DNA of 64,000 nucleotides from Actinomycetota bacterium (GTDB lineage: Bacteria; Actinomycetota; Thermoleophilia; Solirubrobacterales; 70-9). Position 1 is the first letter of the stretch. Each line of letters begins with the position of its first letter. The DNA is taken from the NCBI GenBank assembly GCA_018268675.1, contig JAFDWB010000095.1:1-64000 (forward strand). Direction: 5' to 3'. The position numbers and the translations under genes were made by a program. A model generated the notes under the pieces. That model saw only the letters and a program-made list of their open reading frames with translations. It did not search any database and was not told the DNA's origin. Of this stretch, positions 7,802 through 15,465 are shown piece after piece.

Positions 7802-8836
7802 TCAGCCGGCTTCGCCCCAGCACCGCGCCAGCGTGCGCCGCCAGTTGCCCCAGGCGATCGCCTCGATCTCGGCGGCGCTGAAGCCGTGGGTGGCGAACTC
7901 GTCGAGGAGGCGGGGCAGGCCGGTGACGTCGCCGAGGGCGTCGGGGACCTCGGTGCCGTCGAAGTCGGAGCCGAGGGCGACGTGCCCGACGCCGATCCGG
8001 TCGGCCACGTGGCGGGCGTGCTGGACGATCAGGGAGAGCGGGGTGCCGGCGGATTGGTTCTTGCCGTCGGGGCGCAGGAAGGCGGGGGCGAAGACGATGC
8101 CGACCAGGCCGCCGGTGGCGCCGACGGCGTCGATCTGGGCGTCGGTGAGGTTGCGCGAGTTGGGGCAGACCGCGTGGGCGCCGGCGTGGCTGACGACCAG
8201 CGGCGCCGCCTCGAGCGCCGCCGCGTCCCAGAAGCCCGCTTCGTTCATGTGGGCGAGGTCGAAGACGATCCCCAGCTCGGCGCAGCGACGCGCCAGCGCC
8301 TTGCCCGCCTCGGTCAGCCCCGGGCCGATGTCCGGGGTCGAGGGGTAGCGGAAGCGGACCCCGTGGCCGAAGGCATTCGGCCGGCTCCAGACCGGGCCGA
8401 GCGAGCGCAGCCCCGCCGCGTACCAGAGGTCGAGCGCCTCGAGGCCCGCGTCGATCGCCTCCGCCCCCTCCAGGTGCAGGACCGCGGCCAGCGGTCCCGA
8501 CTCCGCCGCCGCGTCGACATCACAGATCGCCCGCGCGACCCGCACGTGCCCGCCGCGCTCCAGCGCCAGCAGCCGCCCCGCGGCGGCGCTCGACGCGGCG
8601 GCGGCGAAGGAGTGGTCGAGCTCCGGCGCCGGCCCCGCGCCCCCCGGCCGGTTGCTCTGCACGGGCCGATAATCGGCGGTTTCCGGGTTGCGGATGAAGA
8701 CCGCGAAGATGCCGCCGCGCATCCCCGCCGCCGCCATCCGCGGCAGGTCGAGGTGCCCGCCCTCACGCCCGGCGGCGAAGCGGTCGTGGTCCTCCCTGGT
8801 CAGCGAGTCGTTGTGACCGTCGAAGATGATCGCCAT
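7802..8836 (-). CDS. M19 membrane-dipeptidase family peptidase (PQQ operon)
   Basis: 344 aa, a full-length member of the zinc dipeptidase (renal dipeptidase, M19) family. Visible motifs are the N-terminal metal site DGHND, the middle PLVVSHAGAHAV (His ligands), the RNLTDAQI stretch after it, and LGSDFDG near the C-terminus. No signal peptide is seen, so it is probably cytoplasmic. It is the last gene of the pqq operon, and its start at 8836 overlaps the permease by 37 bp. The family cleaves dipeptides. Because no pqqF/pqqG-type M16 protease is in the cluster, a role in trimming PqqA-derived Glu-Tyr peptides is an attractive inference but is not shown by sequence. Confidence 0.8.
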   Translation of the reverse strand: MAIIFDGHNDSLTREDHDRFAAGREGGHLDLPRMAAAGMRGGIFAVFIRNPETADYRPVQSNRPGGAGPAPELDHSFAAAASSAAAGRLLALERGGHVRVARAICDVDAAAESGPLAAVLHLEGAEAIDAGLEALDLWYAAGLRSLGPVWSRPNAFGHGVRFRYPSTPDIGPGLTEAGKALARRCAELGIVFDLAHMNEAGFWDAAALEAAPLVVSHAGAHAVCPNSRNLTDAQIDAVGATGGLVGIVFAPAFLRPDGKNQSAGTPLSLIVQHARHVADRIGVGHVALGSDFDGTEVPDALGDVTGLPRLLDEFATHGFSAAEIEAIAWGNWRRTLARCWGEAG

Positions 8837-10506
8837 CGGCGGGACGCTATCGACCGCGGGAGCCGCCTCGCGGCGCCGCCGAGCATCATCGGCGCGAGGT
8901 GCTCTTCGCGGCCGAAGAGCTTCGCCGCCAGCGCCAGGCAGACGATCGCGAAGGCGGCGAGGACGGCGACGTCGAACCGCGCATGGAACTCGGCCGGCGC
9001 CAGCACGTGCCGCTCGCCCGCGAGCAGCGTCTGGCGCATCAGGTCGACCCCGTAGGTGAGCGGGTTGAGGCGGACGAAGGGCTGCATCCAGCCGGGCAGC
9101 TCGGCCGCCGGGTAGAGCGCGCCGCTGAAGAAGAAGAGCGGGAAGACGACGAAGTTCATCGCCACGGCGAAGTCCTCGAGCTTGCGGATCCGGGCAGCGG
9201 CGAGCATGCCGAGGCTCGACAGCGCCAGCGCGCAGAGGAACGCCGCGCCGACGAACTCCAGATAATCGGCGGCGCTGACCGCGATCCCGTAGATCGGCGC
9301 CAGCAGCGAGAAGACGACCGCGAACGCGGTCCCCAGCAGCGCCGCCGCGAGGGTCTTGCCGAACACCACCAGGCCGCGCGGCACGGGCGCGATCAGGAGC
9401 ATCCGCATCGGCCCGAACTGGCGGTCGTGGACGCTGCCGAGCGCGCTCAGCAGGCAGGAGAAGAGGATGACCATGCCGATGATCCCGGGCAGCAGGTAGG
9501 TCTGGTAGTCGCCGCCCGGGATCAGCGCCGAGAAGCCGGTGCCCGCCGCGATCAGCCACAGCAGCGGCCGCGCGAACGTGCTGGCGAGGCGGCCGCGCTG
9601 GCGCACCGCGCGCTTGAACTCGCGGCCGACGATGCCGCTCAGCGGGCCCGAGGGGGCGGGCAGCCGGAATCGCCCGACACCGACCTGCCGGGCCACCGGT
9701 CTGCGGCGCGGGGCGGCGCCGAGGAGCATCGGCGCCAGGTGCTCCTCGCGGCCGAAGAGCTTCGCCGCCAGGGCGAGGCAGACGACTGCCGACGCGAGCA
9801 GGAAGGCGACATCGAAGCGCGGCTGAAACTCGACGTGGCTGACCGCCGGGAATTCCTGCGCCAGCAGCGCGTGGCGCATCAGGTCGACCCCGTAGGTGAG
9901 CGGGTTGAGGCGGACCAGCGGCTGCAGCCAGGCGGCCAGCTTTTCGGTCGGGTAGAGCGCGCCGCTGAGGAAGAACATCGGGAAGATGACGAAGTTCATC
10001 GCCACGGCGAAGTTCTCCAGCCGGCGGATCCGCGCCGCGACCAGCATCCCGAGGCTCGAGAGGGCCAGCCCGCAGAGCAGCACCGCGGCGAGGAAGCGCA
10101 GCCAGTCGGCGAGGCCGAAGTCGACTTCGAAGACCCAGGCGAGCGGGGTGAGGACGATCGCGAAGAAGAGCCCCATCAGCGTCGCCGCGAGCACCTTGCC
10201 GAGCACGATCAGCCCGCGCGGCACCGGCGCGATCATCAGCATCCGCATCGAGCCGAACTCGCGGTCCTGGACGCTGCCGAGCGCGCTCAGCAGCGAGGAG
10301 AAGAGCACGACCATGCCGACGATCCCCGGCAGCAGGTACTTGTGGTAGCTGAAGTTCCCCCCCGGGATCAGGGCCGAGAAGCCGGAGCCGATGATGATCA
10401 GCCAGATCAGCGGCCGGGCGAAGGTGCTGGCGAGGCGCGAGCGGCTGCGCAACACCCGCTTGAACTCGCGGCCGACGATCCCCGCCAGGATCGCGGCGGT
10501 CCTCAC
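8800..10506 (-). CDS. ABC-2 type permease, two complete permease units fused
   Basis: 568 aa consisting of two homologous halves in tandem. Each begins with GIVGREFKR, repeats RLASTFARPL.WLI, LLPGI.GM, PVPRGL, LNPLTYGVDLMR and ends with LFGREEHLAPM.LG. Each half alone is the size of a normal ABC-2 (DrrB/NodJ-like) permease with six membrane helices, so one polypeptide may form the whole transmembrane dimer. It overlaps the ATPase gene by 4 bp (ATGA). ABC systems of this class accompany PQQ-dependent alcohol oxidation in proteobacteria; the cargo there is not firmly known. The extreme C-terminus (after the second AP.MLGG) is Arg/Ser-rich and overlaps the dipeptidase start. Confidence 0.85.
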   Translation of the reverse strand: MRTAAILAGIVGREFKRVLRSRSRLASTFARPLIWLIIIGSGFSALIPGGNFSYHKYLLPGIVGMVVLFSSLLSALGSVQDREFGSMRMLMIAPVPRGLIVLGKVLAATLMGLFFAIVLTPLAWVFEVDFGLADWLRFLAAVLLCGLALSSLGMLVAARIRRLENFAVAMNFVIFPMFFLSGALYPTEKLAAWLQPLVRLNPLTYGVDLMRHALLAQEFPAVSHVEFQPRFDVAFLLASAVVCLALAAKLFGREEHLAPMLLGAAPRRRPVARQVGVGRFRLPAPSGPLSGIVGREFKRAVRQRGRLASTFARPLLWLIAAGTGFSALIPGGDYQTYLLPGIIGMVILFSCLLSALGSVHDRQFGPMRMLLIAPVPRGLVVFGKTLAAALLGTAFAVVFSLLAPIYGIAVSAADYLEFVGAAFLCALALSSLGMLAAARIRKLEDFAVAMNFVVFPLFFFSGALYPAAELPGWMQPFVRLNPLTYGVDLMRQTLLAGERHVLAPAEFHARFDVAVLAAFAIVCLALAAKLFGREEHLAPMMLGGAARRLPRSIASRRWRSSSTVTTTR

Positions 10507-11447
10507 CCGCTCGCCCCCGGCGCCGTGGCGGCGACGAAGACGTCGTCGAGGGTCGGCCGGCGCACGCTGAGGCTCTCCAGCCGGTCGCCGATCAGCGGCA
10601 GCAGCAGCGGCAGGATCGCTTCCGCGGAGTCGACCGCGACGACCACCCCGGTGGCCGTCCGGCGCGGCTCGGTGCCGCTGCGCCGGGCGATGTCGGCGAG
10701 CAGCCGCGCGTCCGGCTCGCTCATCACCAGTTCGATCGACTCGCGCCCGCCGAGCTCGCGCTTCAGCTCGGCCGGGGAGCCCTGGGCGATCACCTTGCCG
10801 CGGTCGACGATCATCACCCGGTCGCAGGGCTCGGCCTCCTCCAGGTAGTGGGTGGTGAGGAAGAGCGTCATCCCTTCCTCACTCGCCAGCCGCTCGAGGA
10901 AGCCCCAGACGCGACCGCGGTTGACCGGGTCGAGGCCGAGCGTCGGCTCGTCGAGGAAGAGCACCGCGGGGCGGTGCAGGATGCCGCGGGCGAGGTCGAC
11001 CTGGCGGCGCATCCCGCCGGAGAAGGTGCGGACCGCGTCGTGGCGGCGGTCGGTCAGCTCGAAGAGGTCGAGCACCTCCTCGATCCGGGCGCGCAGCGCG
11101 GCCCGGTCGAGGCCGTAGAGGCGCCCCGCCAGCTGCAGGTTCTCCTCCGCCGAGAGCTCGCCGTCGAGGGTCGTCTCCTGGAAGACGAGGCCGATGTCGC
11201 GGCGCACCGCGAGCGGTTCGGCGACCACGTCGTGCCCGGTCACCTCGGCCCGCCCGCGGCTCGGCGAGACGAGCGTCGTCAGCATGTGGATCATCGTCGT
11301 CTTGCCCGCCCCGTTGGGGCCGAGGAAGCCGAAGAACTCGCCCGCGCCGACCGCCAGGTCGACCGCCTCGACGGCGCGCAGCCTGCCGTAGTCCTTGCCC
11401 AGCCCGAACGCCTGGACAACGGGGGCGCTGGTCGCCGCGTCGCTCAC
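10503..11447 (-). CDS. ABC transporter ATP-binding protein (PQQ operon)
   Basis: 314 aa. It has Walker A GPNGAGKT at residues 43-50, signature FSGGMRRQ, Walker B VLFLDEPT, the D-loop LGLDP and the switch His (TTHYLEEAE). The C-terminal extension of about 85 aa (MSEPDARLLADIARRSG onward) is typical of DrrA/NodI-like exporters paired with ABC-2 permeases. The GTG at 11447 lies 2 bp after the pqqE stop and gives the right length; the permease follows with a 4-bp overlap. It supplies energy to the fused permease. Export of PQQ or of an intermediate is inferred from the operon only. Confidence 0.85.
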   Translation of the reverse strand: MSDAATSAPVVQAFGLGKDYGRLRAVEAVDLAVGAGEFFGFLGPNGAGKTTMIHMLTTLVSPSRGRAEVTGHDVVAEPLAVRRDIGLVFQETTLDGELSAEENLQLAGRLYGLDRAALRARIEEVLDLFELTDRRHDAVRTFSGGMRRQVDLARGILHRPAVLFLDEPTLGLDPVNRGRVWGFLERLASEEGMTLFLTTHYLEEAEPCDRVMIVDRGKVIAQGSPAELKRELGGRESIELVMSEPDARLLADIARRSGTEPRRTATGVVVAVDSAEAILPLLLPLIGDRLESLSVRRPTLDDVFVAATAPGASG

Positions 11448-11449
11448 GG

Positions 11450-12571
11450 TCAGACCCGGGCGGGCGGGGTCTCCAGCGCGCGGTAGACGAAGGGGCGCGG
11501 GGGCGCGGCGGGCTGCGGCTCCTCGGCCTCGCGTCGCGCCGCCACGACCACGTCGTGATGGGGCGAGAGGTGGCAGACCGGGTCGGTGGCGGCGGCGTCG
11601 CCGGTCAGCGCCAGCGCCTGGCAGCGGCAGCCGCCGAAGTCCTCCTCCTGGCGGCCGAGCGGGCAGCTGCGGCACGGCTCCCCCATCCACCCGGTGCCGC
11701 GGAAGGCGTTGAACATCTCCGACTCGAGCCAGATCTCGCGCAGCGGTCGGTCGCGGACGTTGTCGATCGCGAAGCCGGGGATCGAGGCCGCCCCCTGGCA
11801 CGGCAGCGCGTCGCCGTTGGGCTGCACGAGGATCGCGTCGCGCGCCCAGCCGCCCATGCACGGCTTCGGCACGTCCTCGTAGTAGTCGGGCAGGACCCAG
11901 AGGATCTCGAGCCGCGGGCCGAGCCGCTCGCGGGCGCGGCCGACCGCCTCCTCGCCGCGCTCGAGCTGCGCCCGGGTCGGCATCAGCGCCTCGCGGTTCA
12001 GCGTCGCCCAGCCGTGGTACTGCGTGTTGGCGAGCTCCAGCCGGCGGGCGCCGAGGTCCACCGCCATCTCGATGATCGACTCGACCGCGTCGATGTTGCC
12101 GCGGTGCAGGACCACGTTGACGGTGAGCGGGAAGTCGAGCTCGCGGGCGAGGCGCGCCGCCTTCACCTTGCGCTCGAAGGCGATCGTGCCGCCGATCTCG
12201 TCGCTCAGCGCGGGGTCGGAGTGCTGGAAGCTGATCTGGACGTGGTCGAGCCCGGCCGCGTGGAGCGCCTCGACCCGGCGGCGCGGGAACGGCAGCGCCG
12301 AGGTGACGAGGGTCGAGTAGAGGCCGGCCTCGGTCGAGGTCGACACCAGCTCGACGATCTCCTTGCGCGCCATCGGCTCGCCGCCGGTCAGCGCCAGCTG
12401 TAGGACCCCGAGGTCGGCCGCTTCGCGGAACACCCGCTGCCAGTCCGCGGCGGGGAGCTCGTCGCGATAACGATCGGCGCCGATGTCGGTCGGGTTCGAG
12501 CAGTACGGGCAGTGGAGCGGGCACCGGTAGGTGAGCTCAGCGATCAGCAGCAGCGGGTCAGGCGCCGGCAT
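11450..12571 (-). CDS. pqqE: PqqA peptide cyclase (radical SAM)
   Basis: 373 aa radical SAM/SPASM enzyme that forms the carbon-carbon bond between the conserved Glu and Tyr of PqqA, the first step of PQQ synthesis. The SAM cluster motif CPLHCPYC (Cys17, 21, 24) is near the N-terminus. C-terminal cysteines (PCMGGWARD, CQGA, CRSCPLG, GGCRC) fit the two auxiliary iron-sulfur clusters. It overlaps pqqD by 14 bp, consistent with PqqD acting as PqqA carrier for PqqE. Confidence 0.95.
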   Translation of the reverse strand: MPAPDPLLLIAELTYRCPLHCPYCSNPTDIGADRYRDELPAADWQRVFREAADLGVLQLALTGGEPMARKEIVELVSTSTEAGLYSTLVTSALPFPRRRVEALHAAGLDHVQISFQHSDPALSDEIGGTIAFERKVKAARLARELDFPLTVNVVLHRGNIDAVESIIEMAVDLGARRLELANTQYHGWATLNREALMPTRAQLERGEEAVGRARERLGPRLEILWVLPDYYEDVPKPCMGGWARDAILVQPNGDALPCQGAASIPGFAIDNVRDRPLREIWLESEMFNAFRGTGWMGEPCRSCPLGRQEEDFGGCRCQALALTGDAAATDPVCHLSPHHDVVVAARREAEEPQPAAPPRPFVYRALETPPARV

Positions 12572-12827
12572 CGACCACCAGCCCTCGCTCGCCGATCCCG
12601 GCCAGCAGCTCGGCGACGTCGTCGCGGACGTCGGCGCCTTCGTAGCGCTCGCTCAGCAGCGCCGCGATCTCGTCCAGCGTACGGTCGCCGTCGCAGAGCT
12701 CCAGCACCGCCACCGCGGTCTCGTTCAGCACCAGCGCCCCCTCGGGGAAGAGCAGCACCTGCTGGTCGCGGACGCGGTCGTGCTTGAGGCGGACGCCGGT
12801 GGCGAGCTGCGGGCGCTCCAACGCCAT
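12558..12827 (-). CDS. pqqD: PqqA-binding chaperone
   Basis: 89 aa, the normal size of PqqD, an RRE-type peptide carrier that presents PqqA to PqqE. Conserved features are the N-terminal RLKHDRVRDQQVLLFPEGALVLN strand pair and the C-terminal helices TLDEIAALL.. and DVAELLAGI. I chose the ATG at 12827, 5 bp after the pqqC stop; the longer open frame upstream only shadows pqqC. Confidence 0.93.
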   Translation of the reverse strand: MALERPQLATGVRLKHDRVRDQQVLLFPEGALVLNETAVAVLELCDGDRTLDEIAALLSERYEGADVRDDVAELLAGIGERGLVVDAGA

Positions 12828-12832
12828 CGCGG

Positions 12833-13570
12833 TCAGGGCCCGGGCGCGGGTCGGGTGTCGCCGCGGTCGATCGCGTCGAGCTGCGCCCACAGCAGGTCGC
12901 ACTTGAAGGCGAGCGCCGCCACCGCGCGCTCCTGGTCGGGCCGGGTGCGGCAGCGCTCGAGCGTCACCCCGAGCGCGTACTCGGCGTCGCGCGGCGCCAG
13001 GGTCAGGCGAGTGCGAAAGTACTCGAGCCCGGCCGGGTCGATCCACGGGTAGTGCTCCTCCAGCGCCGCGAGGCGGACCTTGATCGCGCCCGGCCCGAAC
13101 AGCTCGGTGAGCGAGGAGGCGACGGCGAAGACCCACGGTTCGGCGCGGCAGAAGTTGACGTAGGCGTCGACCGAGTAGCGGACGCCGGGGAGGACGAGGC
13201 GTTCGCTGCGGATCGTGTCGCGGTCGACCCCGAGCGACTCGCCGAGCCGCAGCCACGACTCGATCCCGCCCGAGGACTCGCCCTCGACCCCGTCGTGGTC
13301 GAGGATGCGGGAGATCCACTCGCGGCGGATCTCGACCTCGGGGCAGTTGGAGAGGATCGCCGCGTCCTTGATCGGGATCGAGCGCTGGTAGTAGTAGCGG
13401 TTCGCGACCCAGCGCTGGAGCTCCTCGCGCGAGAGGTCGCCGGCGTTCATCCGCACGTGGAAGGGGTGCTGGTCGTGGTAGCCGGCGCCCTCGGCGCGCA
13501 GCGCGGCGACGAAGTCCGCCTCGCTCCAGGGCGGGGCCTCGGTGGCGCGGGCCGCGGGCGTCGTGGTCAC
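12833..13570 (-). CDS. pqqC: Pyrroloquinoline-quinone synthase
   Basis: 245 aa, matching the cofactor-free oxidase that performs the final ring closure and eight-electron oxidation giving PQQ. Family signatures include YHDQHPFH (active-site His), RYYYQRSIPIKDAAI, RILDHDG, ESWLRLGE and YVNFCR. It overlaps pqqB by 4 bp and is followed by pqqD after 5 bp. Confidence 0.95.
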   Translation of the reverse strand: MTTTPAARATEAPPWSEADFVAALRAEGAGYHDQHPFHVRMNAGDLSREELQRWVANRYYYQRSIPIKDAAILSNCPEVEIRREWISRILDHDGVEGESSGGIESWLRLGESLGVDRDTIRSERLVLPGVRYSVDAYVNFCRAEPWVFAVASSLTELFGPGAIKVRLAALEEHYPWIDPAGLEYFRTRLTLAPRDAEYALGVTLERCRTRPDQERAVAALAFKCDLLWAQLDAIDRGDTRPAPGP

Positions 13571-14454
13571 AGGTCGAGCTCCATGCCGTCCGCTGAGATT
13601 ACGAGCCCGCGTTCCTCGACCGCCGCGCGCTCGGGGGAGTCCTCGAGCAGGATCGGGTTGGTGTTGTTGATGTGGACGAGGACGGTGCGCGCGTCGAGCG
13701 CCGCCAGCGCGTCCAGCGTGCCCCCCTCGCCGGTCAGCGGCGCGTGGCCCATCGCCCAGGAGTCGCGCTCGCCGAGGCCGAGGGCGACCAGGTCGTCGTG
13801 GCGGAAGAAGGTGCCGTCGGCGAGCACGCAGTCGCCCTCGGCGAGGCGCGCGGTGACGGTCGCGTCGAGCGCCTCGATCGCGGGGACGTAGACGAGCGTC
13901 CCGGCCGTCGCCGCGTCGCGGACGGTGAGGCCGATCGCCGACGGCCCGGGCGCGCCCCCCATATATAGGGGCGCGTCGCCGCCGGTGGGGAAGGTCTCGA
14001 CGGTGAGCGAGGAGCCCTCGAGCGGCGTCGGCCCGTCGTCCGCGAGTGGGCGCCAGTCGACGCCACAGTAGTGCTCGAGCATGGTGAGCAGCGGATAGCT
14101 GTCGGTCAGCGCCGCGCGCACCGCCGCGGTCGAGTAGACCCGCAGCGGGGCGCTCGACTCGCGCAGCAGCAAGAGGCCCGCGGTGTGGTCGATCTCGCCG
14201 TCGGTGAGGACGACGCCGGCGATCGGGTTGGAGCGCATCCCGCTCGAACGGTCGGTCGGCAGGTCGGCGAGCTGGCGCAGCAGGTCGGGCGAGGCGTTGA
14301 CCAGGTACCAGGGCTCCTCACCGGAACGGACGACGATCGAGGACTGGGTCCGCGGCGCGGCGCGCCCTTCGCGGCCCGCCGCGCACACAGGGCAGTTGCA
14401 GTTCCACTGGGGAAATCCGCCGCCCGCGGCGGAACCGATGATCCTGACGCGCAT
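13567..14454 (-). CDS. pqqB: PQQ biosynthesis protein, metallo-beta-lactamase fold hydroxylase
   Basis: 295 aa. The N-terminus GSAAGGGFPQWNCNCPVC is the diagnostic PqqB signature. The LTDGEIDHTAGL stretch is the modified metallo-beta-lactamase His motif. PqqB hydroxylates the cross-linked Glu-Tyr intermediate. It is separated from pqqA by 82 bp that contain a long hairpin (14474-14522) and overlaps pqqC by 4 bp. Confidence 0.95.
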   Translation of the reverse strand: MRVRIIGSAAGGGFPQWNCNCPVCAAGREGRAAPRTQSSIVVRSGEEPWYLVNASPDLLRQLADLPTDRSSGMRSNPIAGVVLTDGEIDHTAGLLLLRESSAPLRVYSTAAVRAALTDSYPLLTMLEHYCGVDWRPLADDGPTPLEGSSLTVETFPTGGDAPLYMGGAPGPSAIGLTVRDAATAGTLVYVPAIEALDATVTARLAEGDCVLADGTFFRHDDLVALGLGERDSWAMGHAPLTGEGGTLDALAALDARTVLVHINNTNPILLEDSPERAAVEERGLVISADGMELDL

Positions 14455-14473
14455 CAGCGGGGCCAGAGGCGAA

Positions 14474-14522
14474 TCACATGAGGACGCCGGGGAGAGATGT
14501 CGTCCCCGTGGTCCTCATGTGA
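14474..14522 (-). promoter_or_regulatory. pqqA-pqqB intercistronic hairpin
   Basis: Perfect 12-bp arms (TCACATGAGGAC at 14474-14485, complement at 14511-14522) enclose an inner GGGG/CCCC stem. There is no T-tract, so it is more likely an RNA-stabilising or partial attenuation structure than a full terminator. It would sit at the 3' end of a pqqA-only transcript, which could help make the PqqA precursor in excess of the enzymes. Confidence 0.65.
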
Positions 14523-14536
14523 ACTCGTGAACCCTC

Positions 14537-14611
14537 CTACCGGGTGTACCGATAGGCGGTGACCTCGGAAGCGAGCTCGAGCGTCTTGAACGCCGGCTTC
14601 GTCCACTTCAT
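14537..14611 (-). CDS. pqqA: PQQ precursor peptide
   Basis: A 24-aa ribosomal peptide. It begins MKWTKPAF and contains the conserved EVTAY core, in which Glu16 and Tyr20 are the two residues joined and excised to become PQQ. A perfect GAGGAGG ribosome site (14618-14624) lies 6 nt before the ATG, unlike most genes in this window, suggesting strong translation. It is the first gene of the pqqA-B-C-D-E-ABC-dipeptidase operon. Confidence 0.95.
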   Translation of the reverse strand: MKWTKPAFKTLELASEVTAYRYTR

Positions 14612-14841
14612 TACTGGCCTCCTCATCGATGGGGTACTGCGAGCCGTCCATGATAGTGGAAGCCGTCGATCGTCAGGCGGAAATCGCACCCGAGCGGCGC
14701 CTTCCTCCAGACCCCGGCTCACCGACCGGTCAAATTTCTCGCTGTGAACTTTTGGTGCCATGACAACCAAAATCCTTCAGCGGGCATCCTGAGCGCCCGG
14801 TGGAGAGGGAATCCCGCCTCTAGACTCGCCTCGCGATCGAA
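14612..14841. other. Divergent intergenic region upstream of pqqA
   Basis: 230 bp between pqqA and the plus-strand gene at 14842. It must hold the pqq promoter; a TATCAT -10 candidate on the minus strand lies at 14650-14655 but has no convincing -35. It also holds a relic of an AbiEi-family gene start (14753-14792) and the inverted repeat GACCGGTC (near 14725). Confidence 0.5.
14753..14792 (+). pseudogene. Relic of the 5' end of an AbiEi/DUF559-family gene
   Basis: Bases 14753-14781 match the start region of the minus-strand gene at 37493-38392 (its bases 38399-38371) in 28 of 29 positions, including the start codon and MTTK.LQ. Here the frame stops after 10 codons (14760-14792), with no further similarity. 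It may be a deletion remnant of a paralogue, or a repeat exploiting the palindromic TTTTGGT...ACCAAAA around the ATG. Confidence 0.5.
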
Positions 14842-15456
14842 TTGCGACGGGCCACATCCACGCATGCGTCCGGGCACCGACATTCCTGGCTGAAGCTGCT
14901 CGGTTGGGCGGCGGTGGTCGCGCTCGGGTGCTTCCTGATCGCGGTCGCGGCGGGGCTCGTGTCGGACGAAATCCAGCGGCCGCGGCACTGGCCGGGCCCG
15001 CCACCGGAAGGGGAACGGCTGCGCAACGGGTGGGGCGAACCGGCGGGCTTCGTCGGTCGCTATCGGGTCCACTTCCTGAAGCCGGTCGGCGCCAACCGGT
15101 CGACCGGCTACGCCGAATTCGCGGGGGAGCACTTCACCGAAGGCCACCTCACGATGTTCATGCGCGAAGTCTATGGGCACCGACCGTTCGTCCCCGGTGG
15201 GGTGCTGGTCCTCAACGGCCCGACCCATAACCTCGTCCTCTACCTCGCCGAACTCTCCTCCAACGGCGGCCGCGTCCTCTACGCGACGATCAAGGGCGGC
15301 ACCTACGAAGGCCCGACGGTCGGGTCCTTCGGCGGCGTCAAGCGAGGCAACCGGATCTACGGCGGGCTCAAGCTGCGCGGCCTGGCCAACGTCGAAGCGA
15401 ACTTCTACCGCTACTCGCGCTCGCCTGCCCCACCGTCGACGAATGTGCTTCCGTAG
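14842..15456 (+). CDS. Small membrane-anchored protein of unknown function
   Basis: 204 aa if the TTG at 14842 is used; the exact start is uncertain. There is one N-terminal helix (WLKLLGWAAVVALGCFLIAVAAG) with positive residues before it, then an extracytoplasmic domain of about 160 aa (GRYRVHFLKP, EHFTEGHLTMFM, VLVLNGPTHNLVLYLAE, GNRIYGGLKLRGLANVEANF). No family is recognised. It lies just upstream of a PQQ dehydrogenase on the same strand, with that gene's -10 hexamer overlapping its last codons. Glu codons are mostly GAA, as in other exported proteins here. Confidence 0.6.
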   Translation: MRRATSTHASGHRHSWLKLLGWAAVVALGCFLIAVAAGLVSDEIQRPRHWPGPPPEGERLRNGWGEPAGFVGRYRVHFLKPVGANRSTGYAEFAGEHFTEGHLTMFMREVYGHRPFVPGGVLVLNGPTHNLVLYLAELSSNGGRVLYATIKGGTYEGPTVGSFGGVKRGNRIYGGLKLRGLANVEANFYRYSRSPAPPSTNVLP

Positions 15457-15459
15457 GAT
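15454..15459 (+). promoter_or_regulatory. -10 hexamer TAGGAT, leaderless start
   Basis: TAGGAT ends 6 nt before the GTG at 15466, overlapping the stop codon of the preceding gene. It matches the leaderless pattern repeated across the window. Confidence 0.55.
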
Positions 15460-15465
15460 CGACCG

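Noticed and set aside
12828-13319. Long N-terminal extension of pqqD
   Set aside because: The upstream part of the open frame is antiparallel-free shadow of pqqC in another frame; PqqD is about 90 aa in all known cases.
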